Assembly (NCBI GenBank): GCA_008360955.1
Contig: LUCM01000674.1
Location: 248,001 to 312,000 of the forward strand
Source: Fasciolopsis buskii
Taxonomy: Eukaryota > Platyhelminthes > Trematoda > Plagiorchiida > Fasciolidae
Direction of reading: 5' to 3'
Length of the DNA: 64,000 bases
The position numbers and the translations under genes were made by a program. Positions within the stretch are counted from its first letter, which is position 1. Each line of letters begins with the position of its first letter. The notes beneath the pieces are model-generated. The model ran no database searches. It was not told the origin of the DNA and saw only the letters and a list, made by a program, of their open reading frames with translations. Below are positions 1 through 11,540 of this stretch, piece after piece.

Positions 1-357
1 CGAACCTGTTGAAACTGTTGTGTTTTTTGAATATACCGTTCCTTCCTTCAGATATAGAGTGAATTTTGCAACGTAATTCGCCCCGTATGTTAGATCAGTA
101 AATTCAAGTTCGTTGGAAGTGTTATTTAAGATTCCAGTGATCCTCAGTGATGGATTGTATTCATTAACCAAAACTCCTTGAATTTTTTTAATTTCGTCAG
201 TTGTGTTCTCATATGTGGCAATGAGTTTATTGCGTTCGATTCTCGTACGAATGACATGGGACACAACTGAAAAAGCCAGGCTGTCTTTTGGGTGGTCGCA
301 TAGGGCCAAGTGGAAGTGGACCAAAACCACAAAAACTGCCAAAATATTGGTTCTCAT
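1..357 (-). CDS. Secreted or membrane protein with fibronectin-III-like segment, 5' part, cut by window edge
   Basis: Reading the minus strand from an ATG at 357-355 gives 119 codons without a stop, ending exactly at base 1, so the gene continues outside the window. The ATG is preceded by GCC, a good initiation context. Residues 1-20 form a signal peptide: a short polar start, a core of Ile/Leu/Val/Phe/Ala, and a likely cleavage after the Ala-Leu-Cys at 18-20. Residues 21 to about 70 are mixed and charged. Residues about 70-119 resemble the E-F-G strands of a fibronectin type III fold (LEFTDLTYGANYV followed by alternating hydrophobics and VSTG). Several N-glycosylation sequons are visible (NTT, NNT, NTS, NTT). 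It is therefore probably secreted or surface-exposed and glycosylated. The family cannot be named; helminth surface antigens with a signal peptide plus one FN3 domain are a possible comparison. No intron is seen in the first 119 codons. The domain assignment is inference from pattern. Confidence 0.75.
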   Translation of the reverse strand, partial: MRTNILAVFVVLVHFHLALCDHPKDSLAFSVVSHVIRTRIERNKLIATYENTTDEIKKIQGVLVNEYNPSLRITGILNNTSNELEFTDLTYGANYVAKFTLYLKEGTVYSKNTTVSTGS

Positions 358-1379
358 GGCAAACGAAGTGACGTTCTGATAAAGATCATTTATCCGCCGT
401 CTTTTGCAGTCACCGAGGACTAGACAGCAAACTTGAAAGACCGCGCCTTTGAAGGTCACTGCAGCGCAGTTTAGTGGCGTTTCGTCCGCCCAGGAACTAC
501 AGTTTTCGGATGGCTAGATTTACGGCCAAGCGACCGACAAGAACATTCGAACTATTTTTGCTGCCATTGAATTTTTCACCTATTTTCTAGAAGCGAGCCT
601 GTTCATGGACGACCTTTGGCATCTTAAAAAGTGGGAAAGAAATCCTTGGAGGCGTTTTAACGCTAAAAGTAGGGGGCTTGCCTAAACCCAAAATATGCCA
701 TGTAATGATGGCCGGAAACCGTCCCGCCATAAGTCAGTAGCCAGCGATCGCTGTGCAGTGATCCTGCGGTGCACTGCACCACACTGGAACATGGATTTCT
801 TTCCTCCGGACCGTTTGTCTAACCGAGCCTTGACACCCCGATGTGGTTGTCATTCGCAAGTTGCTCATGCCCGCTTCGCTCGCACATTTTTGTCAGTTAT
901 ACTCAACCTTCTACAGCTTCGTATTGCCTTTCCTTGTACCGTTAGAGCGAATGATACCCAAGGAGTCACAACGGACAAGGATAAGCAAAAGTAATACGAA
1001 GTCCGCGTTATTGAAATCAGACTTGCGAAGTTTTGAACCGTCCAAAATTGCACAGGCATTTAATTTTCTATTTTTTACTAAGTCCCCGTTCGCAGCTCTT
1101 GCTCTTCAGGAGTGAAGATTGCCGTTTTTCTCCTACATGGTTGAATTTTGCCGTTGTTTCTAAGTTGCCCTTTGCTTTTCGTGTGCGTTATTATTGTTTA
1201 CGTTGTTCCGTTGGTGACCGTTCGGTGCGTTTTATTCGCGCTTTTTTATACGCGATGTCGTGTCCACAAGGCGAGAATCGTCGCTGTTCCGAGCAATAGG
1301 CCACTTCAGTGGGCACATAACTTCCTTCGCCCCATCCGACTCTGGGCTCCGGTTTTTCTAGGTTTGGCTGGTTTTCCGG
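358..1379. other. Upstream region of the left-edge gene, no gene recognised
   Basis: This should hold the 5' UTR and promoter of the minus-strand gene ending at 357. I see no convincing TATA box or other promoter element. The short frames between 695 and 1379 on both strands overlap each other and have no recognisable domain, so I treat them as chance. Confidence 0.5.
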
Positions 1380-1930
1380 AAATACATGGCAATCCACGGT
1401 CATTTCGTGCTTAAGTGCACTAAATTTGCGAATCGCAGCACAGAACATGGTCGAAGCTCAACGGCGGTTGTCGAGGTGTGACCGGAGTCCCCAAACGATA
1501 AAAGCGTTGCGCAGCAGAAAAAAGTGAGGTGAGGAGAGGAACAGCAATGTTAATACGATAGTTGGATGGAAGTAGTGAAAAACAGGCGGAACTCCATGCA
1601 AAGTGGATAAAACATGTATTTGAGAAAATCAAACGGCCGTCGAAATGCAGGAGGAATAGGAAAACTGTCAAGATTTTCTCAAATTATCTGGAGGATATTT
1701 CATGAAACTTTGGATATGAAAATCCTGAAAATACTGATTGTATATACATGCCGAAGACGGCAAGTTGTACCGGGAGGTGCGACGGATAAGAAAATATTTG
1801 TAAAAAATTCCCTTAACATTTTAGCCATCACTGTCCTCTGTGTTGTTATTTTTGTTGTCTCAGCTTTTGATCCTAGTCAGAGGTATTGGTGGGGAATATT
1901 AGGAGTGCGAGTCGTCCCATAGGCAGTGTT
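1380..1930 (+). repeat. Dispersed repeat R-A, copy 1
   Basis: This stretch shares several collinear blocks with 16320-16960: the block at about 1400 (catttcgtg.ttaag.gcac), a block at about 1465 (tgtcgagg followed by ccgga), a block at about 1560, and one at about 1760 (ccgggaggtgcga). Its end, about 1845-1905, matches 21845-21905 (tttttgttgtc.cag.ttttga.cctag). A 102-codon frame (1614-1922) lies inside but matches nothing known to me. It is an old repeat of unknown class. Confidence 0.55.
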
Positions 1931-3035
1931 ATCCATGCTTCTGTCCATTTGCAAAGATGCGTGTTGAGGTTTCCATTGCGATAATCAGCGTAGTTTCGAT
2001 TATGTGGACCGGTACGCTAGTCTAAAACTGCATCACACTGCACTTCCTGTGAGTTGACGTCTTGGTTTTTAGTCTTCTGGGTTGTCATTCTAGCATTCTT
2101 AGAAAAAGTAAAACGATTTCAGTTAGAAAAATTCGCCCAATTTTTCGGAATATTAAATTTTGACTTGCTCTGTCTCTGATTTAATGCCCAGATTATCAGA
2201 CTTCCTGCTCTGACCTGAACTCTTTTTAGCACTTTACCACTGCAATGAGCAGTTGCCTTCGAATAAAGTTGTCAGCAGTTCTATCACCAGTCGTCCAGTG
2301 ATTCTCGCAAAAGAACGGGCCACCAGACACTTGAAAAACCCAGATGTAAGCGCCACATATTCCGTAGCACTCGTGGAATTATACCAGACGGCGCACAAAA
2401 ACCATCGACATTGAAAGAAAGTTTAGTCATTGAAAGACACGTTTGCTCTTATCCCCAGTGATAAATTTCACGGAACCTCCAAGCTCTTCCATCTCTCAAA
2501 GTCTATATCCAAAGGACTCTTTTTGGACTCAATCACCACCGAAGTTTGAGAACGTACTGCAGCAGGTAAAAACGCTGTTGTTTTCAATGTTTCCGATCGC
2601 CTTCTCCTAGAACTGATGAAGTCACGCATTCTTAACGCCTCTGGTATGGCTCATCACAAGTGCATTAGATTAGGAAAAAGTCGGAACGCTAAGATTGCCC
2701 CCTACTTTTCCGATTTTCAAATGAGTCAACGGCAGATCAATTTATCAACAATTACCAAATTGTTGCCAAGCCCACCCCATTCATTAAAATTAAAATATTT
2801 ACCGACAAAACTCATCTGCGAAGGGAGGCTTCTCGATGATCAAAAATGAATCCTGTGACACCCGTATGTTCTTCAGCTCCAAAACCCTCCCACACCCCCA
2901 ATACTGTGTCCCAAAACATGTTGTAAATCATCTCTGCCTGAGACCCCCGCAGCCACTGCCGGCGATCTGAATCTGACTATTTTAACCTCTCCTACCAAAC
3001 CCCCGAGCCAAATAATCCATATGGCGCTACCTCAT
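1931..3035. other. No gene recognised
   Basis: Short frames only. From about 2640 the base composition becomes C-rich and Pro/Ser-coding on the plus strand, which may already be the 5' part of the CR1-like element that follows, but no motif proves this. Confidence 0.4.
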
Positions 3036-4393
3036 GTTACCTCCAACCAGGGATCTGACAGCTTGATCAGTTCCCACATTATCAGCCTCAATATACCAGG
3101 CGACCTCCCGTAAAAAGTCACTCCAGCAGCCTCCTCGTGCACTGTCATCTTCTATAGCCTCAACATCTAGAAGCAAAATTCCCTTTACCACGATGTCTAA
3201 CAGTTCCACCTCTCTGTAGCCCGTAAGCTTCACACCCACCACGCCAATCGAAACCCGACTTACCTCTGTACTACCCCAGAGCCTACCCCCTTATACAAAA
3301 CAACTTAATATTTCTCCCTTTAAGGGTAACCCCGAGCCACTGCTCGGAAACTTAAATGAGAAGCCTCGATAGACATCCAAGACACTGTCACTCACTTTGG
3401 GCCCACTCTCTGGGAATAGGACCACTATCCATAACCTAATCCCAATTAGAGGAAATCTAGAACCCATCATCCAAATGACATATTACCCATTAACTCTGTG
3501 CCTACCTTCCACCCAGTGATCCTCAATCCTTACTACAGCACCAACTACCAAACCATAGTCAAAACCTGCCGATTTCAAGTTCCATCTTCAAAAGCCTACT
3601 ACCATACATCGCCTCCATTAGAGTGCTTTAATAGCCCTCCTCCCACTGGATTCTCGTGATCCACTCGAAGTCTTATTACACAAGGCCCCCTCATGACTGC
3701 CGACCACCGCTATACTGATATTCTTACTGCTTACGCGTACCGGTCACCTCCCTTCACCAGGCGTTGGAGGGGAAGTAGAAAGAAGCCAATTATTCCGTCC
3801 CGGAAGTTCTCCTACCCAGAACCTGCAGCAATCATGCTCTTCCCCCCCTCATGAGCTTCAAGCCACCCACGGCTTACCAACCATTCCTCAACCCTCTTCG
3901 CCCGTACACACCTTACCCCTACACATTAGCATTGGCTCCCTTGCTTGGCAGCCTTCCCACAGGCGGCTTCACTCCCGGTCGCAGCGGTCTTCCCCAATTC
4001 CGACCACCTATTTTTGGGAAATACCTTTCCCCACCAGCAGATTCTTCTTATAGTCCCCACCAAACTTTTCTGCTACAGCCACTGAAACGACCAAGTTGCC
4101 CACATTTCTGCTCCACTGCATTTTTCTCTCCAGCCCATCACAGTCATTCAAAAAAATATTACTGCCACAGTTGCCCATGACGACAACTTCTTTTTTGGTT
4201 GAATTTGACGTTAATGGATTATATTGCCTTGGTCTACTGTACACCGATGTGTCGCCATTCCGCCCTGGGCCGGAACCCCCTAAGTGGAACGATGTAACAC
4301 CCGCCCAAATGAGGGAGGTCACAAATGAGAAGCAAAACCATTCGAAAAATTGACTGAAACCAAAATGATGCTACCCAATTGTCATTGTGTCTA

Positions 4394-4510
4394 CTAAGTG
4401 CCCGCTCTCTTCGTTTGTCAGCACTCTCCTCCAATTACGTCTTCCTAGTAATCACCGAGACTTGGATAAATTATGACACTCCGGACGATGCAAACTGGGG
4501 TCGACTGCCA
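4394..4510 (+). pseudogene. Endonuclease N-terminus fragment of element I
   Basis: The frame contains LSARSL, then VFLVITETWINYDT. The ITETW block holds the catalytic Glu of the endonucleases of CR1/Jockey elements. It corresponds to ILITETWLTDS in element II at 10.0-10.6 kb. After about 30 more bases the sequence passes directly into the linker (WDSSFLASEV, +1 frame). Everything between, including the GDFNAP and SDH blocks, is missing, which points to an internal deletion of most of the domain. Confidence 0.75.
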
Positions 4511-5106
4511 TTTGGGACTCCTCCTTCCTAGCAAGTGAGGTGTAAACGGCAAATGACAAACTTTATTCAGTCTTGCACAAACGCCTTGATAGTATCATGC
4601 CGGCTCAGATTCAGCTCATGCCCACAAAAAGGACAGCTATGGTCGACTAGGCTTCAAAATCGCCAAACTTCAGAAAAGTTTCGTAGAAATAGGGAATCTT
4701 CTTTGTTTCTTGCACTAAATCTCTTGTCAAAACAATCAGAAACAATGATAGACTCCGGCAGTAAAATAAAAGAACAGCTTCGGCAAAACCAATTAAATCA
4801 CGAGTAAACGACGCCAGGGTCTCGGCTACTTCTGTCCACAACTTCACCTACAATGATAGCTTATCTCGACACCTCTCAAGAAATCGCCGAGGCATTTGGC
4901 AGATTTTTGCCTCATCGCTAACAACTGATAGTAAACTTCCAATCCCGTGTCTACCATGCCTGACATCAGAATCACTCTCAACAGTTTCTTCCTTGCCAGA
5001 AAATATAGCTCCGTTGCTGGAAAAACGAAAGTCATCCATCATCCTGGACCAGATTCATTGCCCCCAGACATATTCAAACTAGGTGGGGAGATAATTCAAT
5101 AATATT

Positions 5107-6472
5107 GGCAACCTCTCTGTCCAATGCGGTGCCTTTCCCTCCCAATGGGAAACGTCCGTCATAATCGCCATACAGAAGAAGGGCATATGGCTTGACCCAG
5201 CCAACTACAGACCGATCAACCATAGCCCGATTGTCTCTAGAATCATGGAGTTCTTGATTAAAAAACAGCTCATGACATATCTCATGGGCCACAAACTTGT
5301 CGACACTAGTCAACATGGTTCTTCCAAAGGAAATCCTGCTCTACATATATGACCGATTACCTTGACACAATCACAGCGGCTGCAAACGCCGGAAAGTCCG
5401 TGACAGTGGTTTATCTGGATATGACAAAAGCCCTTGACAGAGCATCCCATCGTATGCTGATAATAAAGATCAAATCCTATGGGATCATAGATTCTATACT
5501 GTTATGTTTTACATCATATCTTCCATCTAGAAATCAAGTAGTGAAAGTAGATTTTTTCACCTCCCAACCTAGGCGAGTATGTAGTAGTGTATTTCAAGGC
5601 AATGTACTAGGCCCCCTGCTTATTCTTTTGTACGTAAATGATGTCTTCGACGTTGTTCGAAACGGTGTTTCCTTCTTATTTGCTGATGACATCGAATCAT
5701 TTACATCTTTCGGCCTGAGGACCTAGACTCTATTGTCATCGAATAACCCAAGATCTAACATGCCTCAACGCTTGGGCAAGCGAATGAACGATGAAGCTCT
5801 CAGCCTAAAAAGCTGCATCTTTTACTAAAAGTGCGCCTTATCCACAGGGAGCCTTAAAATTGGTAGTCAGTTCATCCTGATTAGCAACAAGATTCTTGAC
5901 TTGTGTTTAAGCTAATCCTGCAGCTTCAATTTTCCGGAGCGCGCAGATATTCAAGTTACGAAAGCAAATAAGGGTTGCTACACGACTTTTAAGCTGAACC
6001 ACAGTAAACTAAACCTCTTCAAAACACGTCTGACCCATTCTAGGGTATTATTCTCTAATCTACTTTAGCATGGCACAGTGCGACAGAATCGCAATCGGAC
6101 ACGTTCAGGGTGCATTTACGAAGCAGCTGGTGGGCATTTCGTCAGATCTAAATCACGGGGAACGACGTTTAATGCCGAATCTTGCTCTTTTGTGGATTCA
6201 GCGTGTGAAAGCAAACTTGGTATTTTTCGATAGTCTCATCAATGGTCACAGTTGCATTTCACCCGGCCTGTTCAGACATCAAACTCCCTGCTGAATTAGA
6301 AACAAAAAGCTCGTCGTCACAACTGATAGCGCAAAAGCAAGCATTGAAGTGAACATTTTTGTCGTGAAATATTGTTCCTTGTGCAACTCATTGTCTCAGC
6401 AGTTGCGCCTCTAATCGTTGTCTAGCATTGCCTTCAAAACCGAAGTCCGCAAACTACTGTCTATTGAAACCC
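5107..6472 (+). pseudogene. Reverse transcriptase and C-terminal region of element I
   Basis: From 5107 the frame shows FPSQWETSVIIAIQKKG and DPANYRPINHSPIVSRIME, the first RT blocks. After a frameshift near 5345 a 125-codon frame (5349-5726) carries VVYLDMTKALDRASH with the first catalytic Asp, the SSVFQGNVLGPLL block and LFADDIES with the FADD catalytic pair intact. The thumb and C-terminal parts follow in other frames: LAQCDRIAIGHVQGAFTKQL at about 6070 and SIAFKTEVRKLLS at about 6425-6472. The protein would convert element RNA to DNA at the target site. Several stops and frameshifts make it inactive. Confidence 0.85.
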
Positions 6473-6480
6473 CCATTGGT

Positions 6481-8394
6481 ATATACGACCCTTATCACTC
6501 AGAGATTGGGCGTGCGGAGTTGGTTAAGTATTTTAAGATGTACCAAAGACAAGTCTCCAAAACGTTGGTCTCAGCCTACAACACTAAATAACATTGAGGT
6601 CCGTGATAGCGGATGTAGGCTGGATTCTATGACAGCTATAACCACGATTAACCCTCCTTATATCGGTCTTTTCACCTCGGATTCCTTTACCCATAGAGTT
6701 TTCTGTTCCTGATTTAGTCTGTCAACATTAAAAATCCTGTCTTTACGCTGGTTAAAACCGGAACTACTTTCTGTCTTCGTAGACATTTCATCGCAGAATA
6801 TATTCGAGGTTTCTTTTACTCTTTCTACCTACTCGTTTTGATCCCCAGTAACCTGTTAACGTGAACCGGGTTGACTCTTTTTCCCAAAGTTCCCAGCCTA
6901 GCTTCATCAAAAAGGAAGATCTATCCACGCCACACAGACGATGTGATTTGCAACACAAGTTCACATTAGTAAGTTTTAAGTAGCACTCGTTAATGAAAGC
7001 TACAAACGTCACACATAACGCTGATTGTCCTCCGTAGCCACTACTACTACTACTCCTTAAGAATATCCCTGATTCGACTATTGATCAGGGCAAAATTCTT
7101 CACAGTTGCTTATTTTAAACTGTGGCACAAGCTCCCTTGTCCCCCGAGATGGCGCTCAAATTTAGCCCCGATCAAATCCCAGCTGGCAGAGTTACTGAAT
7201 GTCCCGCTCTCAACCTGACACGACCTAGTATTGGACTAGACGAGGCTTAAGAACATGGGGTAGAATTGCATTTCACGACTGAGTCTTTACCGAGATCATC
7301 ATCTGAGATTCATTCAGTGATTTAAAACACATTCACCCTGTGTGATCTGAACTACTCATGTCATCTTATCCCCTTCACTAGCTTGGATGGGCTGAATAGG
7401 TCGTTATTGGTAGCCGCGAACCTACAACCACTCCCAAAATTTCTACCGTAGCTCGGTTCTAGTTGCCAAATTTTGCGGAATAGAAGCAATATTTTGCAGG
7501 TCTGTTCTCTTGATTCAACAATCACCGAAACCCCAAGCCGGTACCCAGGCAAGTATAACTCACTGTTCTGCGCTTCATATCCCGCACCCGAAGTAGACTT
7601 GCTGTTACTGATTCGTCCTCGTAAAGGCAATTCGGGTTCTATTCTATCATCCCGCTAGGAACCTGCTAGCCAGAACTGGCGCTCGTGTACATATGTAGTG
7701 TATGATTCTCCACATTCAAGAGGCTTGCCAAAGGCAAGATTAACTTTGCACAAAGGCTGCACAGTGGACACATGGAAAACAAAGAAAGATGTGAAGATGC
7801 AATGTGTCCGTGCTCTCATGAACATAACCTGCAATGTCATGGGCTAAACACGAGTTTTCGAGCTTTAAAGCCAAAGCTAGAAAATCTTTCGCCGGAAGAT
7901 TTTTCGGCTGGTTATCAGTCGCACACTGCTAGTCAATCCATGTTTAAAAGCATCAAACGTGCCTATAGCTGGCGCAAAATTTGTCTGGGAAGCAATGGTT
8001 GGCGTTGTCATAAAGACGGGTTCCTAAAAACTGCAGAAGGTGAAATGGTGAAGATGAAGCTAAATATGAGCGTAATAAATGGACAGAGATGAGTCAAAAC
8101 CAAACCTAATGTCATAATAGGTGGATAGAGAATAGTACTTAACAACATTGAACAGTCAAAATAATGGTGAAGATGAAACAGCCGGAAACCTTCAAGATTG
8201 CATCAAACTATTTACGGGACGAAATTTTATGAAGAATTGTGAAGGGAGAGACAATAGAACTCACAGGAACGATGACTAGAATTATGCGACTGGAAGCGGG
8301 ATGTGATGTGTGGTAGGAAGAAAATGGGTGCGCGTAAGAATTACAATCAGTTCTTTAACATACTTGCTATGAATGACCTGTTTGTTTTCCTTGT
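6481..8394. other. No gene recognised; short ACT repeat
   Basis: The stretch may include the 3' UTR of element I. A short trinucleotide run (act)n lies at about 7040-7057. Frames of 89 codons (7361-7630, minus) and 106 codons (7772-8092, plus) have no domain I can identify. Confidence 0.4.
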
Positions 8395-8699
8395 TTGCAA
8401 TCGGAGATTTTGGTGTCCCATTGCGGTAAGGGTATGGAGGTTCGTGGATTGTGCGTCATTTCAATAGTGTTAGTAGCAGTGCCTTGGCCGGTGATACTGA
8501 TTCATTTGAGAAGAGGCACCCGGGGCGGTCAGTGGCGTGCTGTGGTCTGTCTTAGGTTAAGCGGCCCGGTACTGAAGCGCCAGATCTGGATAGTAACTTC
8601 CTAGAAGGGATAAGCAACCGGGACATGGGTAAGAGTGCAGCGTTTTGTGAGAGCTTGCGTTGTGTAGAACTGCTTGTCCTAACGCGAATCTCGTGATAC

Positions 8700-8935
8700 A
8701 TTTGCTTGCTGTTAAACTTTGTGGCCACTCGTGCGTCACTCTAACTCGGCTCCGTACGACCGCGGTACTGGCAATCCTGACACTTGAACGGCACAAGGAA
8801 AAGATAGTCGAAGTGGTAGCAGGCTGAGCATATTTGGACAGGAGCGTGCAAGCTGCGTGTGCGCGAGTAACTCACAAGTGGCCACCGCGCTTGGCGGTAA
8901 GCGTTCGGTTAAACAAGCTGTCCGGAGGAAAAAAT
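8700..8935. repeat. Imperfect inverted repeat, related to 11245-11335
   Basis: The reverse complement of about 8700-8760 resembles 8850-8915: both carry ca(c/a)(g/a)agtggccac followed by a g(t/g)aagc-type end. The plus-strand arm also resembles 11245-11335, including a shared end tccggagga at 8919-8927 and about 11328-11336. The copies therefore lie on both sides of element II. Divergence is high. Confidence 0.4.
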
Positions 8936-9299
8936 CTATATTCCCCGACAGTTACGTCTGTGGTCACTGGTGAGCCTGAAGAAGAGCCAGAGAGACAGGG
9001 CAGTCTGGGAGTTGTCCCAGCTGCTGTTAATTTGAGGAAGCAAAAAATGGTGACAGCAATAACCGTCAGTTTCTTACAAAGATAACAGAGTCCAAACGAC
9101 CGTCTTGAAATACACGAGAGTGAGTGTTTCGTTAATGGGACGTGCGAAACGAACTTAGCATCTGCTAACCCTTATAGGGAATATCGTTCAATCAGTCATA
9201 GGCTGCATAGTCCTTATAAGTAACGTCGTTCGCTTTCATCTTTTGACATCTTCGCAGATGCAGATCATTTTGAAGAGAATCGAGAAGTGTCCTAATCTC

Positions 9300-10588
9300 C
9301 CTAGACAGACGATTCATTTACAATATCAGAGCAAATTCCTTTGTTCTTTTGAATCTTGTCTGGATTGAAGAATACTTTTTTGAGACGGTCCGGGGTGCTC
9401 AACTTTTCGGGGATCTTGCCACACTGGGTTGGAGTGATTAGATCAAGGCACGCACTTAGAGTTGCGTAAAATTGGCTGGTGGCCAGCTGGGGATCCACCG
9501 ATAGAAGGAAGCTGTCCCAATTTTGACTACGAATGATGAAGGAGAAATGGCTCCATGAAGCTCTGTGGTATGGTTTGGTGGAAGCTCAGGAGGAGATAAC
9601 GGACGTCGAAAATGAGAACTTGCAAGCAGTTTGGGAATAGTCACATCCGCGTAATTTGTTGTCTATGGATTTGCGCACCTGTGTTACGCCAGTTATGAAG
9701 ATAAGATAGGGCAGTGAAACATGCTGTCTCCACCCACCCAATCCTACACTGGAAACAAACGCAGTAAGGAATCTTGGGAAGGAGAAAGAAGACCAACAAA
9801 TCCCTGGGGCGCTGAAGTCGCCTGCTAGTAGCTTAGGGCCTGGAAAATGGGCGGCCGCGATAAGCGCGTCAATTAGTAGCAAGAATTCTGACTGATGCGC
9901 ATTAGGGTGACGGTAGATGCAACTGATCAGTAAGTTTTGACGGCCGATAGCCACAGTCAGCCAGATAGAATCTTTCGGCTTATTAAACGTAATGTGATTA
10001 CACCACGAGGCCGAAAGGGTGTCTCTTGTGTATGAGACAGCCTACCCGGCGCATTTTTATCCTGTCTTTCCTAAAGGCATTATTATCAATCACAGCAATG
10101 TCTCTGTCGGGGTTACTGTCGGTCAGCCATGTCTCAGTGATAAGAATGAAATCATATCTACGTGTATACAGCAACAGACGCAGCGGGTGCAACTTACTTA
10201 GTATCGAGCGTGCATTTAAATGTAACAACAAAAGTGGCTCAGTAGTAGTAGCATGTAAATGTGGATAACTGGAGTAAATGTCATCATGGACGTACGGTTT
10301 CTTTTGCGGTGGAAAGTCATTTTGGGACAAGCAAGGAAGAATGTATGTTGGTGGTAAGGTCTGTGTGTGACCGTGCCCTGTCACGTCTGATTCATAAGCT
10401 ACGGTAGGTTCCAACCTGTTCATTGATATAGGCGCTGAGCAACGCTCGTTTGTTGAGGAGTGAAGCGGCTGTGAGACGCTGGTGGAGGGTATGGTATGGC
10501 CGAGGGGTAGCGAGGGATGTTTCTTAGTGCTGCGCGGTTTGTTTGTGGCGCTAAAATGAAGAGATTGAGGTCTAACGAATTTAGCCAT
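9300..10588 (-). pseudogene. Endonuclease domain and linker of element II
   Basis: The frame 10588-9998 starts in Ser/Thr/Pro-rich sequence and, from about residue 118, carries LLLLHLNARSILSKL (first catalytic Asn), YDFILITETWLTDS (catalytic Glu) and a further stretch to about 10000. After a frameshift, 9954-9586 carries ISCIYRHPN and LLAGDFSAPGICW, the GDFNAP block with Asn changed to Ser. The linker follows at about 9500-9300 (SVDPQLATSQFYATL), matching the linker of elements I and III. The encoded enzyme nicks target DNA in active elements. Frameshifts make this one inactive. Confidence 0.8.
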
Positions 10589-11151
10589 GCCTCCTGAAGG
10601 GGCTGAGCTATGTGACCATGTTGAATCTGATGGGAAAGGACATCACCGTGCCAATATTTGCGGGCTTGGCGGGGTTCTTATTAGGTGGAAGAGGTTTATG
10701 CGTCTTACGTGGGCCACTTCTATCGAGTAGGGTCGCAACATCGTTAGTCAGAGGAAAGTCTCTTTCCTTGGTGTCGAGCACATCATTGGGGGCTTGCAGC
10801 CTGTGGGGGCATTTTAGAATATGACGGTGAACTATAGGTACTGGCCCTGGCGATCGTGCTGTAGAGCGGGTGCGGGGTGGAAGGGTGTTTGAGCCCAACT
10901 GAACAAGGTGACGTTGTGTTGCTGGTGCCTAGGTAAGGGCGTTTGGACGGGGGCTGAAATGGGGGGGGCGAGCTCCATATGTCTAAGTCTACAACGCTGG
11001 AGCTTGAACCAGTGGACGGTATCGGCTCTAATGGATTTCTGTTAGGCCGACGAACGGGTGAATGTTTTGGAGACCCAATGCCCGTTTTAGGCGACTCCGC
11101 TGTAACGGGCCATGCAATGTTTGGTGGTGGCATCTCGGAAATCACATGCAA
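10589..11151 (-). pseudogene. ORF1-like Pro/Ser-rich region of element II
   Basis: Two overlapping minus-strand frames (11151-10783 and 10898-10608) encode low-complexity Pro/Ser/Thr/Arg-rich sequence just upstream of the endonuclease frame. Position and composition suit ORF1 or the N-terminal extension of this element class. I see no zinc knuckle, esterase or coiled-coil motif, so the assignment rests on location only. Confidence 0.45.
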
Positions 11152-11244
11152 GTGACTGGAGTTGTGCGAACTGCTGGCAAAAATTACCCTCTGAAGAGGT
11201 GTTTTTCTATGATTATTTTTATGTTTTTAAACGGTATATCACTG

Positions 11245-11540
11245 ACAAAAGCGTGCGAGTGAAGCAAGCGTGAACAACTGGCGAATGACAAACACGTCGG
11301 GGTGTCAAGTCTCGATTAAGCAAACAATCCGGAGGAAGGAATTGCGTGTTAATTTGCAGAGGCTTCATCTTGGAAATGAGGATTTTGCTTTGGACCTAAA
11401 GAACAAGCCAGAATTTTCTGGATGCCCGGATCTTTCGACATCAGTCGCCAGCAGAAGACTTACTGCTCAGTTGGTGGCTCATTTTCGTGCTAGGTTATGG
11501 GAGATGGCCGCGGGTCGGATATTCAATCTGAAACAATGAC
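11245..11540 (+). repeat. Repeat segment related to 8850-8935
   Basis: It shares gcgtgcgagtg- and tccggagga-type blocks with the segment at 8850-8935. The 89-codon frame 11270-11539 is not recognised. The similarity fades after about 90 bases. Confidence 0.35.

Larger units (their letters stand above)
3036..6480 (+). mobile_element. CR1/Jockey-type non-LTR retrotransposon remnant I
   Basis: A degraded element is read on the plus strand in the order expected for this clade: a Ser/Pro-rich ORF1-like leader (about 3036-4350, weak), the start of an apurinic-type endonuclease (4394-4510), the endonuclease-RT linker (4514-5100), reverse transcriptase (5107-5730) and the C-terminal region (about 5860-6472). 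The linker and C-terminal parts align by eye with element III at 12.1-14.4 kb. The 5' boundary is uncertain. It carries many stops and frameshifts and cannot move by itself. Confidence 0.8.
9300..11151 (-). mobile_element. CR1/Jockey-type non-LTR retrotransposon remnant II, 5' half
   Basis: On the minus strand, from 11151 downward, there is a Pro/Ser/Thr-rich ORF1-like region (11151-10270), then the endonuclease (10240-9500) and the beginning of the endonuclease-RT linker (9500-9300). No reverse transcriptase follows, so the 3' half is missing. This is the reverse of the usual 5' truncation of such elements and suggests a later deletion or rearrangement near 9300. Confidence 0.75.

Noticed and set aside
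8557..9085. Frames on both strands sharing an RVTHxWP-like peptide
   Set aside because: The shared peptide results from the inverted repeat at 8700-8915 and not from homologous proteins.
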